From: Tissierellales bacterium
GTDB lineage: Bacteria > Bacillota > Clostridia > Tissierellales > Tissierellaceae
NCBI GenBank assembly: GCA_014360205.1
Contig: JACIXZ010000002.1
Location: 1 to 64,000 of the forward strand
Length of the DNA stretch: 64,000 nucleotides
Reading direction: 5' to 3'
Every line of letters starts with the position of its first letter. The first letter of the stretch is position 1. The notes beneath the pieces were generated by a model, which did no database searches, had not been told where the DNA came from, and worked only from the letters and a program-made list of their open reading frames with translations. Shown piece by piece: positions 20,402 to 29,616 of the stretch. Position numbers and translations under genes: made by a program.

Positions 20402-20431
20402 GAGTCAAAGCTAAAAAATTAGCTTTGACTC
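20402..20431 (+). terminator. Hairpin between dnaK and dnaJ (terminator or attenuator)
   Basis: A perfect 13-bp stem (20402-20414 with 20419-20431, AAAA loop) starts 11 nt after the dnaK stop and is followed by AAAATTTTATTTTA. It probably lowers read-through into dnaJ and may stabilise the 3' end of the upstream mRNA. Confidence 0.7.
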
Positions 20432-20462
20432 AAAATTTTATTTTACTAATAGGAGTAGGTGT

Positions 20463-21581
20463 GTGGCTGTGAGAGATTACTATGAAATACTAGAAGTTAG
20501 CAAAAATGCCTCTTCAGAAGAAATCAAAAGATCTTTTAGAAGGTTGGCTAAGAAATACCATCCTGATTTAAATCCAAATGATAGCGAGGCCGAAAAAAAA
20601 TTTAAAGAAGTAAATGAAGCTTATGAAGTATTAAGCGATGAAGAAAAAAGAGCAAGATATGACAGATATGGACATGCAGGTGTAAATCAACAAGGAACAG
20701 ATTTTGGTGGATTCGGGGATATATTTGATGATCTGTTTGACATCTTTGGTGGTGGTTTTTCAAGAGGGTTTAATAATAGACAAAGAGGACCTCAACGGGG
20801 TTCTGATATAAGATATGATATTACATTAGAATTCAGAGAAGCAGTCTTTGGAGTAAACAAGCAAATTTCTGTTACAAGAATGGAAGAATGTACTAATTGT
20901 GATGGTACCGGAGCAAAACCAGGGACCACAAAAACTACATGCCCTAAATGTAAAGGGGTTGGAGAACTGAGATATAACCAACAAACGCCTTTTGGAAGAA
21001 TGGTTAGAGTAATGCCCTGCGACGAGTGCAATGGTACTGGTGAGATTATCAAAGAAAAATGTGATCATTGTAATGGAACTGGAAAAGAACAAAAGAGTAA
21101 AAAGATAACAATAAATATACCAGCTGGTGTGGATGATGGGAATGTTATAACATTAAGAGGCGAAGGGAATATAGGTGAGAAAAATGCACCTAGAGGGGAT
21201 TTATATGTATATATCAGGGTAAAAGAAGATCCTTTATTTAAAAGAGAAGGAAATAATCTATATGTAACTGTTCCAATAACCTTCACTCAAGCAACATTAG
21301 GTGCAGAAATAGAAATTCCTACATTAGAGGGAAATGTAAGTTATAGTTTGCCAGAAGGCACAAAGTCTAATTCAACATTTAGATTAAAAAACAAAGGAGT
21401 ACCTTATGTCAGAGGTACAGGTAGAGGCGATTTGTTTTTTACAGTAGAGATTGTTATACCAACTAATTTAAACGACAAACAAAAGAAGATGCTTATAGAT
21501 ATGTCAAAAGAATTTGGGGAACAATATAAGGCACCAAATAAAAAGAGATTTTTTGATAAAGTAAAAGATGTTTTTCATTAA
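20463..21581 (+). CDS. dnaJ: Chaperone DnaJ (Hsp40)
   Basis: This 372-residue type I J-protein has a J domain (1-70) with the HPD tripeptide in KKYHPDLNP and a Gly/Phe region (about 75-110). Four zinc-binding CxxCxGxG repeats ([32 protein letters not shown]) come next, then the C-terminal peptide-binding domain. The start is GTG 20463 with AGGAG 7 nt upstream. It stimulates DnaK. Confidence 0.98.
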   Translation: MAVRDYYEILEVSKNASSEEIKRSFRRLAKKYHPDLNPNDSEAEKKFKEVNEAYEVLSDEEKRARYDRYGHAGVNQQGTDFGGFGDIFDDLFDIFGGGFSRGFNNRQRGPQRGSDIRYDITLEFREAVFGVNKQISVTRMEECTNCDGTGAKPGTTKTTCPKCKGVGELRYNQQTPFGRMVRVMPCDECNGTGEIIKEKCDHCNGTGKEQKSKKITINIPAGVDDGNVITLRGEGNIGEKNAPRGDLYVYIRVKEDPLFKREGNNLYVTVPITFTQATLGAEIEIPTLEGNVSYSLPEGTKSNSTFRLKNKGVPYVRGTGRGDLFFTVEIVIPTNLNDKQKKMLIDMSKEFGEQYKAPNKKRFFDKVKDVFH

Positions 21582-21603
21582 CAACCACTTCAGTGGTTGT
21601 TAA
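21578..21603 (+). terminator. Hairpin after dnaJ
   Basis: A perfect 12-bp inverted repeat (21578-21589 with 21592-21603, TC loop) includes the dnaJ stop codon in its 5' arm. The following ATTCATATA is a poor U-run, so termination is uncertain. Confidence 0.55.
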
Positions 21604-21670
21604 TTCATATATAGTAAATTATAATTTTTTAATGTATAATAATATAAAATAATCTTTAGGATGTGTTGGG

Positions 21671-22588
21671 ATGAAGTGGTATGAATTTACGATTAAAACA
21701 AATAGAGACAATGAAGACCTTTTAACATATATTTTATATGACATTGGAGCTAAGGGGTTAGAGATAATAGATAACGATACCATAAATGAAGTAATTTCCC
21801 AAAAGGATAAGTGGGATTTTATAGATATAGAAATAAATCAGAATTTAAATGAATTTATATTAATAAAGTCATATTTTTCTGAAGTAGACGATATTGAGAA
21901 AATAAAATCCTTGATTGAGGAGGAAATTGGGAAAAAGGATTTAGGATCAATATCTATAAATATTAGAGATGAGAGCGAGTGGGCAGAAAATTGGAAAGCT
22001 TTTTTTAATACATTAAGAATTGGGAATAATATAATCATTAAACCATCATGGGAAAAACACAAACCAAATGACAGAGATATAGTTATTGAATTAGACCCTG
22101 GCATGGCTTTTGGAACAGGTATGCACGAAACAACCTACATGTGCGGACAAGCTTTAGAAAACTTGAACCTTCAAGGTAAAACAGTTTTTGATATAGGTTG
22201 TGGAAGTGGAATTTTAAGCATAATAGCTGCTAAGCTTGGAGCTAATAGGGTTATAGGTGTTGATTTAGATTTAACTAGTGTTGAGATAGCAAATAGAAAT
22301 ATAGTTGATAATCAAGTAAATTCGATAGTAGAAATAAGGCATGGAGATTTATTAAGCCAAATAGATGAAAAAGCAGATTTAATTGTGATGAATATAGTGG
22401 CTGAAGTAGTTGCAAATACAATTCCCATATTAAATGAATACTTAGTAGAAAACGGAATTTTTGTTTGTTCAGGCATAATTGATTCAAAGAAAGACATTGT
22501 GTTAGATTCTTTAAACAAAAATGATTTTGAAATATTGGAAATAAAAAATATGAACGACTGGATTTGCATTGTTGCAAAGAGGAGATAA
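21671..22588 (+). CDS. prmA: Ribosomal protein L11 methyltransferase
   Basis: This 305-residue SAM-dependent methyltransferase trimethylates ribosomal protein L11. The N-terminal substrate-recognition domain contains WAENWKAFFNTLRIG. The catalytic domain has DPGMAFGTGMHETT, the SAM loop VFDIGCGSGILSI and the NIVAEVV motif. It is followed one base later by rsmE, the usual pairing. Confidence 0.97.
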   Translation: MKWYEFTIKTNRDNEDLLTYILYDIGAKGLEIIDNDTINEVISQKDKWDFIDIEINQNLNEFILIKSYFSEVDDIEKIKSLIEEEIGKKDLGSISINIRDESEWAENWKAFFNTLRIGNNIIIKPSWEKHKPNDRDIVIELDPGMAFGTGMHETTYMCGQALENLNLQGKTVFDIGCGSGILSIIAAKLGANRVIGVDLDLTSVEIANRNIVDNQVNSIVEIRHGDLLSQIDEKADLIVMNIVAEVVANTIPILNEYLVENGIFVCSGIIDSKKDIVLDSLNKNDFEILEIKNMNDWICIVAKRR

Positions 22589-22589
22589 A

Positions 22590-23342
22590 ATGCATAGATT
22601 TTTTATAGATGAACTACCTAAGGACAAAAATATCTCAATAAAAGGGAAAGATGCAAAACATATTAAAGATGTATTGAGAATGAAAATAGGCGATTCCGTA
22701 GAGTTGGTTTGCGAACCTAAAAAATTCATATGTGAAATTGAAAAACTAAATGAAAACTCTGTAGATTTAAAAATTATTGAAACAACTAATATTTCCAATG
22801 AGCCAAAATTGAAAATCAATTTGTTTCAGGCGATTCCTAAATCAACTAAGATGGAATTGATTATACAAAAATGCACCGAAGTAGGAGTGGTATCATTTAC
22901 TCCTGTTATAACTTCTAGAACTATTGTAAAAATAAATGATATAAAAAAAGAGATAAAGAAACTTACAAGGTGGCAAAATATTGCATATGAAGCGGCAAAA
23001 CAGTCAAAAAGAGATATAGTTCCCAAAGTAAATACAATAATTGATTTTAATGAAGCTTTGAATCAGTTTAAGAACAATATTACAATAGTTCCATATGAAA
23101 ATGAAAATATAGAGGATTTACACTCAGTTAGAGAGAATTATGTAAATGCAAATGAAATAAATGTTTTTATTGGTCCTGAGGGTGGATTTGCTGATGAAGA
23201 GATTGAGAAACTTAAAAAAATTGATGCAATCACAGTATCTTTAGGAGCAAGGATTCTTAGAACAGAAACAGCAGGAATAGTTATATCTACTATTTTATTA
23301 TATGAATCAAATGATTTAGGAGTGATTAAATGGAAAGAGTAA
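22590..23342 (+). CDS. rsmE: 16S rRNA (uracil1498-N3)-methyltransferase RsmE
   Basis: This 250-residue SPOUT-family methyltransferase has the PUA-like N-terminus (MHRFFIDELP, AKHIKDVLRMKIGD). The knotted SAM site carries IGPEGGFADEEIE and LGARILRTETAGI. ATG 22590 is chosen because AGAGGAG lies 4 nt before it; an in-frame upstream codon would overlap prmA. It overlaps mtaB by 13 bp. Confidence 0.96.
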   Translation: MHRFFIDELPKDKNISIKGKDAKHIKDVLRMKIGDSVELVCEPKKFICEIEKLNENSVDLKIIETTNISNEPKLKINLFQAIPKSTKMELIIQKCTEVGVVSFTPVITSRTIVKINDIKKEIKKLTRWQNIAYEAAKQSKRDIVPKVNTIIDFNEALNQFKNNITIVPYENENIEDLHSVRENYVNANEINVFIGPEGGFADEEIEKLKKIDAITVSLGARILRTETAGIVISTILLYESNDLGVIKWKE

Positions 23343-24625
23343 CATTTCATACTTTGGGGTGTAAAGTTAACCAGTATGAAACGGAATCAATGATAGAGTT
23401 GTTTAAAAATAAAGGTTATATTATTGTTGATAAAGAAGATTTTGCAGACATTTATATAATAAACACTTGCACAGTGACAAATATGTCTGATAGAAAATCA
23501 AGGCAATTTATCAGAAAAGCTAAAAAAATCAACCCCAATTGTCTAGTGGCAGTTGTTGGATGCTATGCTCAAGTATCGCCAGAAGAAGTTGAAAAAATAG
23601 AAGATGTAGATATTATTATAGGTACCAACAACAGAAATATGATAGTTGAATTATGTGAAGACTTTAAAAAGAATGGTAAAAGAATAAATAAAGTAATTTC
23701 ATCAAATCAACTAAAAACATTTGAAAAAATAAATATAAATAGTGTAGAATCCAAGACAAGGGCATATTTGAAGGTTCAAGATGGATGTAATCAATATTGT
23801 AGTTATTGTATAATTCCATATGCTAGAGGGCCTGTAAGAAGCAGAAACTATTTAGAAATAGAAAATGAAGTAAAAAAACTTGCTGAAAATGGTTTTAAAG
23901 AAATCATCCTCACGGGAATTCATATAGCCTCATATGGTAAAGATTTAGGCAATATAAATTTAAAAAATTTAATATACAATCTAAGCTTTATTGACGGAAT
24001 AAAAAGGATTAGATTGAGTTCTATAGAACCTAATATTATAGATAAAGAATTTATGGATATTGCATATAATACAAATAAATTATGTGATCATTTCCACCTA
24101 TCTCTTCAAAGCGGAAGTGATTCTGTACTCAGAAGAATGAACAGAAAATATAGCACATCAGAATATTATGAAAAAGTAGAATTGATCAGAGAATATTTCC
24201 CAAATGCTGGAATTACGACAGATATTATAGTTGGGTTTCCTGGAGAAACAGATGATGAATTTGAACAAACTCTTGAATTTGTCAAAAAAGTAAAATTTTC
24301 AAAGATTCACGTATTTAAGTTCTCTCCAAGAAAAGGGACAAAAGCTTTCAGTATGGAGAATCAAATTCCTAGCGAAATAAAAGAAAAGAGGAGTAAAACT
24401 CTAATCGATTTAAGTGAAAAATTGATGAATGAATTTTATGAGAAATTACTAAATCATAAATCAGATGTGCTATTTGAATCAAAATACAATAACGAAGATT
24501 TTATTTATGAAGGTTACACAACTAATTATGTAAGAGTAATAAAAAAATCTGATTTTGACTTAATTGGTCAAATTAAAAATGTGACACTAAAAGAAGTCTC
24601 TTTAGACAAAATAATTGCTATTTAG
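23330..24625 (+). CDS. mtaB: tRNA (t6A37) methylthiotransferase MtaB
   Basis: This 431-residue radical SAM methylthiotransferase converts t6A to ms2t6A at position 37 of tRNAs. The N-terminal UPF0004 domain keeps its cluster cysteines in TLGCKVNQYE (Cys11), NTCTV and VGCYAQ. The radical SAM motif is CNQYCSYC with IPYARG, and a TRAM domain ends the chain. It follows rsmE, as in related Firmicutes, and overlaps it. Confidence 0.96.
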   Translation: MERVTFHTLGCKVNQYETESMIELFKNKGYIIVDKEDFADIYIINTCTVTNMSDRKSRQFIRKAKKINPNCLVAVVGCYAQVSPEEVEKIEDVDIIIGTNNRNMIVELCEDFKKNGKRINKVISSNQLKTFEKININSVESKTRAYLKVQDGCNQYCSYCIIPYARGPVRSRNYLEIENEVKKLAENGFKEIILTGIHIASYGKDLGNINLKNLIYNLSFIDGIKRIRLSSIEPNIIDKEFMDIAYNTNKLCDHFHLSLQSGSDSVLRRMNRKYSTSEYYEKVELIREYFPNAGITTDIIVGFPGETDDEFEQTLEFVKKVKFSKIHVFKFSPRKGTKAFSMENQIPSEIKEKRSKTLIDLSEKLMNEFYEKLLNHKSDVLFESKYNNEDFIYEGYTTNYVRVIKKSDFDLIGQIKNVTLKEVSLDKIIAI

Positions 24626-24644
24626 CATTAGAGGAGGTGAAAAA

Positions 24645-24983
24645 GTGGATTGTTTGTTTTGCAGTATAATAAAAAAAGAAATACCTAGCGATATAATATA
24701 TGAAGATGATCAAGTAATAGCTATAAAAGATATAAACCCACAAGCACCTGTACATTTTCTTATTATACCTAAAAAACATATTAAGTCGCTAAATGAGATT
24801 GAAGATACAGATTTAGAATTGGTTTCTCATATTGTAAAGCTAATTCCAGAATTAGCTAGGGAAAATAAGCTAAATGAAGGGTACAGAGTAGTTAACAACT
24901 GTGGTGAACTAGGGGGACAAACAGTAGATCATATTCATTTTCATGTATTAGGGAAAAGACAAATGTTATGGCCACCAGGCTAA
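24645..24983 (+). CDS. HIT family (histidine triad) nucleotide-binding protein
   Basis: This 112-residue protein is of the Hint/PKCI branch, a purine nucleoside phosphoramidase-like family. Seen are CLFCSIIKKEIPSDIIYED, the middle APVHFLIIPKKHI and the catalytic histidine triad HIHFHVLG near the C-terminus. The start is GTG 24645 with AGGAGGTG 6 nt before it. An earlier in-frame codon would overlap mtaB without a binding site. The physiological substrate is unknown. Confidence 0.94.
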   Translation: MDCLFCSIIKKEIPSDIIYEDDQVIAIKDINPQAPVHFLIIPKKHIKSLNEIEDTDLELVSHIVKLIPELARENKLNEGYRVVNNCGELGGQTVDHIHFHVLGKRQMLWPPG

Positions 24984-24989
24984 AAACAG

Positions 24990-25018
24990 TTGATAAATAG
25001 TTATTTATGATGTATAAT
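24990..25018 (+). promoter_or_regulatory. Promoter of rpsU
   Basis: TTGATA (24990-24995), a 17-bp spacer and TATAAT (25013-25018) make a near-consensus housekeeping promoter. It gives a leader of about 60 nt before rpsU. Confidence 0.85.
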
Positions 25019-25086
25019 GAGTTAGTATCATATCATAGTTATTAGTGTTATATCACTCTTGTAGTTAAGAGGGGAGGGAAGGGTCT

Positions 25087-25269
25087 ATGACAGAAATCAA
25101 AGTTGGTGAAAATGAATCTCTTGATAATGCTCTTAAAAGATTTAAGAGACAATGTGCTAGATCAGGCGTCATTGGAGAAGTAAGGAAAAGAGAACATTAC
25201 GAAAAACCAAGTGTAAAAAGAAAAAAGAAATCTGAAGCAGCAAGAAGAAAGAAAAATGCTAGGTATTAG
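25087..25269 (+). CDS. rpsU: 30S ribosomal protein S21
   Basis: This 60-residue basic protein has the standard S21 sequence ([17 protein letters not shown]..., then a Lys/Arg-rich tail [15 protein letters not shown]). S21 is near the anti-Shine-Dalgarno end of 16S rRNA and helps initiation. GGGGAGGGAAGG lies upstream of the ATG. It is followed by yqeY, as in most Firmicutes. Confidence 0.98.
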   Translation: MTEIKVGENESLDNALKRFKRQCARSGVIGEVRKREHYEKPSVKRKKKSEAARRKKNARY

Positions 25270-25285
25270 TAAGAAGGTGTAAATA

Positions 25286-25729
25286 ATGTCACTAAAAGAT
25301 AAATTAATGGATGACATGAAAATTTCCATGAAGAATAAAGACACTATCAGGAAAAACACTATTACTATGGTAAGAGCAGCAATTAAGCAAAAAGAAGTAG
25401 ACGATAGAAAAGAACTTAGCGATGATGAGATACTAGATATCATTTCCAAACAACTTAAAGAAAAAAGAATGGTAATAGAGGAATTTAAAAAAGGGAATAG
25501 AGATGATTTAGTAGAACTTACAGAAACGGAAATGAAAATTCTATTAGAATATCTCCCTGAACAATTGTCATATGATGAAGTGAAAGAACTCGTCAGAAAT
25601 ACGATTGAAGGTATGGGTGGAGCAACATCAAAAGATATAGGCAGAATCATGAAAGAAGTAATGCCCAAAGTAAAGGGAAGAGCGGATGGAAGCTTAGTGA
25701 ATAAAGCTGTTAAAGAGCTATTAGAATAA
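25286..25729 (+). CDS. yqeY: GatB/YqeY domain protein
   Basis: This 147-residue protein matches the free-standing YqeY family, homologous to the C-terminal tRNA-contacting domain of GatB. Seen are SLKDKLMDDMKISMKNKD, the long middle helices and the C-terminal GRADGSLVNKAVKELL. Such proteins are thought to bind tRNA or assist amidation, but the exact role is not established. It is cotranscribed with rpsU and ends in a terminator whose stem includes its stop codon. Confidence 0.93.
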   Translation: MSLKDKLMDDMKISMKNKDTIRKNTITMVRAAIKQKEVDDRKELSDDEILDIISKQLKEKRMVIEEFKKGNRDDLVELTETEMKILLEYLPEQLSYDEVKELVRNTIEGMGGATSKDIGRIMKEVMPKVKGRADGSLVNKAVKELLE

Positions 25730-25753
25730 CCTGAGGAAACTCAGGTTATTTTT
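25725..25753 (+). terminator. Terminator after yqeY
   Basis: An 11-bp stem (25725-25735 with 25740-25750), GAAA tetraloop and a T-run form a strong intrinsic terminator. The TAA of yqeY is in the 5' arm. Confidence 0.93.
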
Positions 25754-25812
25754 GTGTAATGATGAAAATATTGGGTATAGTTTAATAGAGCTAAAGTAAG
25801 GGAGGTGATTCA

Positions 25813-27114
25813 ATGAAAAAACGATTTGGTCTAATTTTTGTTACTCTTTTATTATTTTTAGCAATACTACCAATATATTCACTTGCTAGTCAAGAAATAG
25901 GCAGCAGAAATACAGTATATGTTATACCTATAAAAGGTGAAATAAACAATGCTACTGCAAATTTTGTTAAAGAAGAAGTAAATAAAATAAACAACAAAGG
26001 AGCAGCGGCTATAATATTTGAAATTGATACATACGGAGGATTAATAGACTCAGCTATAAATATCAAAGATACTATTGTTTCTACTAATATTCCCACTATT
26101 TCATTTGTTAACAATAAAGCTATTTCTGCAGGAGTTTTAATAACTATTTCATCAGAACATGTTGTAATGTCTGAAACTTCTGTAATTGGTTCGGCAGAAA
26201 CTATACCTAACACAGAAAAAGCCTTGTCTATGTGGAGATCTGTTTTAAGAGATACTGCTCAATTAAGGGGAATAGATCCTATTATTATAGAATCAATGGC
26301 TGATTCTGACATAGAAATTGAAAACGTTATTGAAAAAGGAAAACTTTTAAGTTTGACCGCAAGAGAAGCACTAGATTTAGAAGTTGCCCAATTGATATCA
26401 TCCAACTATGATGAGATGTTAGAGTACTTTAATATAGATTATTCTAATATAGAAATAGTAGAAGAAGATCTTCAAATTAGATTTGCTAAAGCAATTTCCA
26501 ATCCGACAGTAAGCACTTTATTGCTAACTTTAGGGTTTGTGGGTTTAGTTTTAGAGATATTTACACCTGGATTTGGAGTGGGGGCTGCTATATCTTTAAT
26601 TGGATTTGGTTTATATTTTGGAGGGAATATCTTGGCAGGCAATTCTAGCTGGACAGCTATTATTTTATTTGTTGTCGGATTAATATTACTCGGCATTGAA
26701 GCTCTGGCACCTGGTTTTGGGCTTCCAGGAATTTCTGGGATCATAATCATTGTTGTTGGAATAGTACTAGCTATGGGAAATGTTGAATATGCTGTAATGT
26801 CATTAAGCATTTCAATAATTATTGCTACAGCTTTAGGTGTTATTTTAGTAAGGAAAGGCTATAACAGCAAACTATTTAACAAAATTGTGCTTAATAATGA
26901 ATTAGATACTCAAAAAGGCTACATTAGCAGCGAGGATAGGTCTTATTTAAATGAAAAAACCGGTAAAACAATAACTGATCATAGACCATCTGGATTTAGC
27001 TTAATAGATAATAAGAAATATGATACTATTTCAGATGAAGGATTTTTACCTAAAGATTCTGAGATAATTGTAGTAAGAGTAGAAGGAAGCAAAATATTTA
27101 TAAGGAGGAAATGA
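25813..27114 (+). CDS. NfeD family membrane protease-like protein
   Basis: This 433-residue long-form NfeD (YqeZ type) has a signal peptide (about 1-25) and a ClpP/crotonase-like protease domain (about 32-205, with [15 protein letters not shown] and [10 protein letters not shown]). Several membrane helices lie at about 228-335, and a C-terminal OB-fold NfeD domain contains [18 protein letters not shown]. It is followed one base later by the flotillin gene floA. NfeD-flotillin pairs act in membrane microdomain organisation; a proteolytic target is not known. Confidence 0.92.
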   Translation: MKKRFGLIFVTLLLFLAILPIYSLASQEIGSRNTVYVIPIKGEINNATANFVKEEVNKINNKGAAAIIFEIDTYGGLIDSAINIKDTIVSTNIPTISFVNNKAISAGVLITISSEHVVMSETSVIGSAETIPNTEKALSMWRSVLRDTAQLRGIDPIIIESMADSDIEIENVIEKGKLLSLTAREALDLEVAQLISSNYDEMLEYFNIDYSNIEIVEEDLQIRFAKAISNPTVSTLLLTLGFVGLVLEIFTPGFGVGAAISLIGFGLYFGGNILAGNSSWTAIILFVVGLILLGIEALAPGFGLPGISGIIIIVVGIVLAMGNVEYAVMSLSISIIIATALGVILVRKGYNSKLFNKIVLNNELDTQKGYISSEDRSYLNEKTGKTITDHRPSGFSLIDNKKYDTISDEGFLPKDSEIIVVRVEGSKIFIRRK

Positions 27115-27115
27115 A

Positions 27116-28096
27116 ATGATAGGAACCATACTAATTGCATTTGCAATCGTGATACTTTTGATTTTATTCTTTACATTCGTTCCAATAGGGCTCTGGATTA
27201 CAGCATTTTTTTCAGGAGTAAAAGTAAAAATATCTACACTTATAGGAATGAGGCTTAGAAGGGTTGTGCCTAATAAAATAGTAAACCCGATGATTAAAGC
27301 TACTAAGGGTGGATTAAACATTAATATTGATGAATTAGAAGCTCACTATTTAGCAGGAGGAAACGTAAATACATTAGTTGATGCTTTGATTGCAGCACAA
27401 AGAGCTAATATACCATTGGATTTTGAAAGAGCAGCAGCTATTGATTTAGCAGGGAGAAATGTGCTTGAGGCTGTTCAAGTGAGTGTAAATCCAAAAGTTA
27501 TTGAAACCCCTAAGATAGCTGCAGTTGCAAAAGATGGTATAGAAGTTATCGTCATTGCAAGGGTTACAGTCAGAGCGAATATAGAAAGATTAGTAGGAGG
27601 AGCTGGCGAAGAGACAATTATAGCAAGAGTAGGGGAAGGAATCGTTACCACAGTAGGAAGCTCTGAAACACACAAAGGAGTACTTGAAAATCCTGATAGC
27701 ATTTCATACACTGTGTTACAAAAAGGATTAGATGCAGGTACTGCATTTGAGATTCTTTCAATAGATATAGCAGATGTTGATGTTGGAAGAAATATAGGTG
27801 CAAAACTTCAAATGGATCAGGCTGAAGCAGACAAGAAAATAGCACAGGCTAAAGCTGAAGAAAGAAGAGCTATGGCTGTTGCAAGAGAGCAAGAAATGAA
27901 GGCTGAGGTTCAAGCCATGAATGCTAAATTAGTTGAAGCCGAAGCACAAGTTCCATTAGCAATTGCTCAAGCATTGAGGGAAGGGAATTTAGGAGTTATG
28001 GACTATTATAATATGAAAAATTTGCTCGCAGATACAGATATGAGATCATCAATATCTAAACTTACTGGAGAAAATGAAACGAAGAAAGATAAATAG
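27116..28096 (+). CDS. floA: Flotillin-like protein FloA
   Basis: This 326-residue SPFH-domain scaffold protein of functional membrane microdomains has an N-terminal membrane-inserted hairpin (about 2-32). The SPFH region contains [19 protein letters not shown] and [17 protein letters not shown] coiled-coil region rich in Glu/Ala follows (about 240-300). Length and sequence fit FloA/YqfA. GGAGG precedes the ATG, directly behind nfeD. Confidence 0.96.
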   Translation: MIGTILIAFAIVILLILFFTFVPIGLWITAFFSGVKVKISTLIGMRLRRVVPNKIVNPMIKATKGGLNINIDELEAHYLAGGNVNTLVDALIAAQRANIPLDFERAAAIDLAGRNVLEAVQVSVNPKVIETPKIAAVAKDGIEVIVIARVTVRANIERLVGGAGEETIIARVGEGIVTTVGSSETHKGVLENPDSISYTVLQKGLDAGTAFEILSIDIADVDVGRNIGAKLQMDQAEADKKIAQAKAEERRAMAVAREQEMKAEVQAMNAKLVEAEAQVPLAIAQALREGNLGVMDYYNMKNLLADTDMRSSISKLTGENETKKDK

Positions 28097-28107
28097 GAAG
28101 TGATTCC

Positions 28108-28524
28108 ATGAATATTTTTGAATTATTAGTTGTGATATTAGTTTTTACTTTTTTTAGAAGTTTTTCAGAGAAAAAGAAGATCGAACAGAGTAAAAAAACT
28201 AATACACCAAATACTATTGATAAAACTAATTACGAAAAACCTAAGGGACTTTCAAATCAGTCTTCTAAAAAGAGAAAAGCACAAGAATTTGATAATAACA
28301 GAAGCTTAGAAAATAAGCTAGATTACAAAGCTGATGATAGATCTTTAGAACAAAAGATAAGCGACTGGGAAAAACAGCTTTATGACTCAAGTTTTTCAGA
28401 CAGAGATTATTATGAGATTGAAGAAATCAACGAAAGAAAGATTACTATTGACCTAAAAAATGACTTTTTAAAAGGAATAATTTTTTCGGAGATATTAAAT
28501 GAACCGAAGAGTAAAAGGAATTAA
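28108..28524 (+). CDS. Unknown small membrane-anchored protein
   Basis: This 138-residue protein has one N-terminal hydrophobic segment (about residues 2-18) that could be a membrane anchor. A long, highly charged, probably disordered middle (about 20-112) is rich in Lys, Asn, Ser and Asp. A more ordered end follows with DLKNDFLKGIIFSEILNEPKS. I recognise the FSEIL-type tail as recurring in small Firmicute membrane proteins but know no function. It lies 11 bp after floA and ends in a perfect terminator, so it is cotranscribed with nfeD-floA. In B. subtilis this place holds yqfB and the sporulation genes yqfC/yqfD, to which it is not obviously related. Confidence 0.8.
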   Translation: MNIFELLVVILVFTFFRSFSEKKKIEQSKKTNTPNTIDKTNYEKPKGLSNQSSKKRKAQEFDNNRSLENKLDYKADDRSLEQKISDWEKQLYDSSFSDRDYYEIEEINERKITIDLKNDFLKGIIFSEILNEPKSKRN

Positions 28525-28561
28525 GAAGAGCTTCATATGAAGCTCTTCTTAATTCCTTTTA
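28512..28561 (+). terminator. Perfect 50-bp palindromic terminator
   Basis: Positions 28512-28561 read the same on both strands, forming a 23-bp stem with an ATAT loop. It ends in CCTTTT on both strands. The last codons and TAA (28522-28524) of the upstream gene are inside the 5' arm. Confidence 0.9.
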
Positions 28562-28569
28562 AACTAAAA

Positions 28570-28598
28570 TTGGATAGAAAAATACATGTTGTTATGAT
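28570..28598 (+). promoter_or_regulatory. Promoter of the phoH-pgpH-ybeY operon
   Basis: TTGGAT (28570-28575), 17 bp, TATGAT (28593-28598). The predicted transcription start near 28605 leaves the ATG at 28604 untranscribed, which supports the downstream TTG start of phoH. Confidence 0.7.
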
Positions 28599-28636
28599 AT
28601 TATATGATATATAAGCTATTTTTAGGGGGTAAAATA

Positions 28637-29605
28637 TTGATTAGCAATAAAGAATCAATCAGCATAACATTGGATGATCATAATATAATAAAAAATTTGT
28701 TTGGGAATCTCGATCAAAACATTGAATTGATTCAAAACAAATTTGATGTAGACATTCATTTGCTAAATGATGAGATAATCATTCAAGGGAATAAAGAAAA
28801 TATAAATCGTGCTCATGATTTGATTAATGCATTAATAGACTTGATAAAAAGACAAAAATTTTTATCATATCAAGATATAAACTATGCTATAAATATATTA
28901 AAGAACACAAATGACTATAAATCAATAGATTTAATGAATGATTTGATAACCATTAGTGCACAAGGCAAAAGTATTATGCCAAAAACTATAGGCCAAAAAA
29001 GATATGTAGATGCTTTAAGACGAAATGATATTGTTTTTGGAATTGGTCCAGCGGGTACAGGTAAGACTTATTTAGCAATGGCAATGGCTGTACAAGCATT
29101 TAAAAACAAAGAAGTAAATAGAATAATATTAACTAGGCCTGCTGTGGAGGCAGGAGAAAATCTGGGGTTTTTACCTGGAGACTTACAAGAAAAAGTAGAT
29201 CCTTATTTAAGGCCAATTTATGATGCCCTTTTTGATATTTTAGGGTCTGATAATTTTTTAAAGCTTTTTGAGAAAGGATTAATTGAAGTTGCTCCTTTGG
29301 CATATATGAGAGGAAGAACACTAAATTCTTCATATGTAATATTAGATGAAGCACAAAATACTACAAATGAACAAATGAAGATGTTTTTGACTCGTCTTGG
29401 TTTTGGATCAAAAGCAATAATTACTGGAGATGTGACTCAGATTGATTTAGCAAAAGGTAAACAATCTGGATTAGTAACTGTATCCAAAATTCTTAAAGGG
29501 ATTAGTGGGATAGAGTTTGTTAATTTGACAAGTGCGGATATTGTAAGACATCATTTAGTTCAAAAAATTATAGAGGCATATGAGAGAGCAGAAAATCAAA
29601 GCTAA
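28637..29605 (+). CDS. phoH: PhoH family ATPase (PhoH/YlaK-type)
   Basis: This 322-residue PhoH-like P-loop ATPase has an N-terminal KH-like region, Walker A GPAGTGKTYLA, RPAVEAGENLGFLPGDL, Walker B SYVILDEAQN and TGDVTQIDL. PhoH next to YbeY suggests a link to rRNA processing or RNA metabolism. The start is TTG 28637 with AGGGGGT 6 nt before it, downstream of the predicted promoter. pgpH follows directly. Confidence 0.93.
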   Translation: MISNKESISITLDDHNIIKNLFGNLDQNIELIQNKFDVDIHLLNDEIIIQGNKENINRAHDLINALIDLIKRQKFLSYQDINYAINILKNTNDYKSIDLMNDLITISAQGKSIMPKTIGQKRYVDALRRNDIVFGIGPAGTGKTYLAMAMAVQAFKNKEVNRIILTRPAVEAGENLGFLPGDLQEKVDPYLRPIYDALFDILGSDNFLKLFEKGLIEVAPLAYMRGRTLNSSYVILDEAQNTTNEQMKMFLTRLGFGSKAIITGDVTQIDLAKGKQSGLVTVSKILKGISGIEFVNLTSADIVRHHLVQKIIEAYERAENQS

Positions 29606-29616
29606 GGATGGTTATT

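Noticed and set aside
22275-22595. Minus-strand ORF of about 106 codons opposite prmA
   Set aside because: It has Leu/Phe/Gln-rich composition from complementary codons, no ribosome site, and prmA is clearly real.
25162-25668. Minus-strand ORF of 168 codons opposite rpsU and yqeY
   Set aside because: It is Ser/Phe/Leu-rich shadow coding from Lys/Glu codons of the two real genes.
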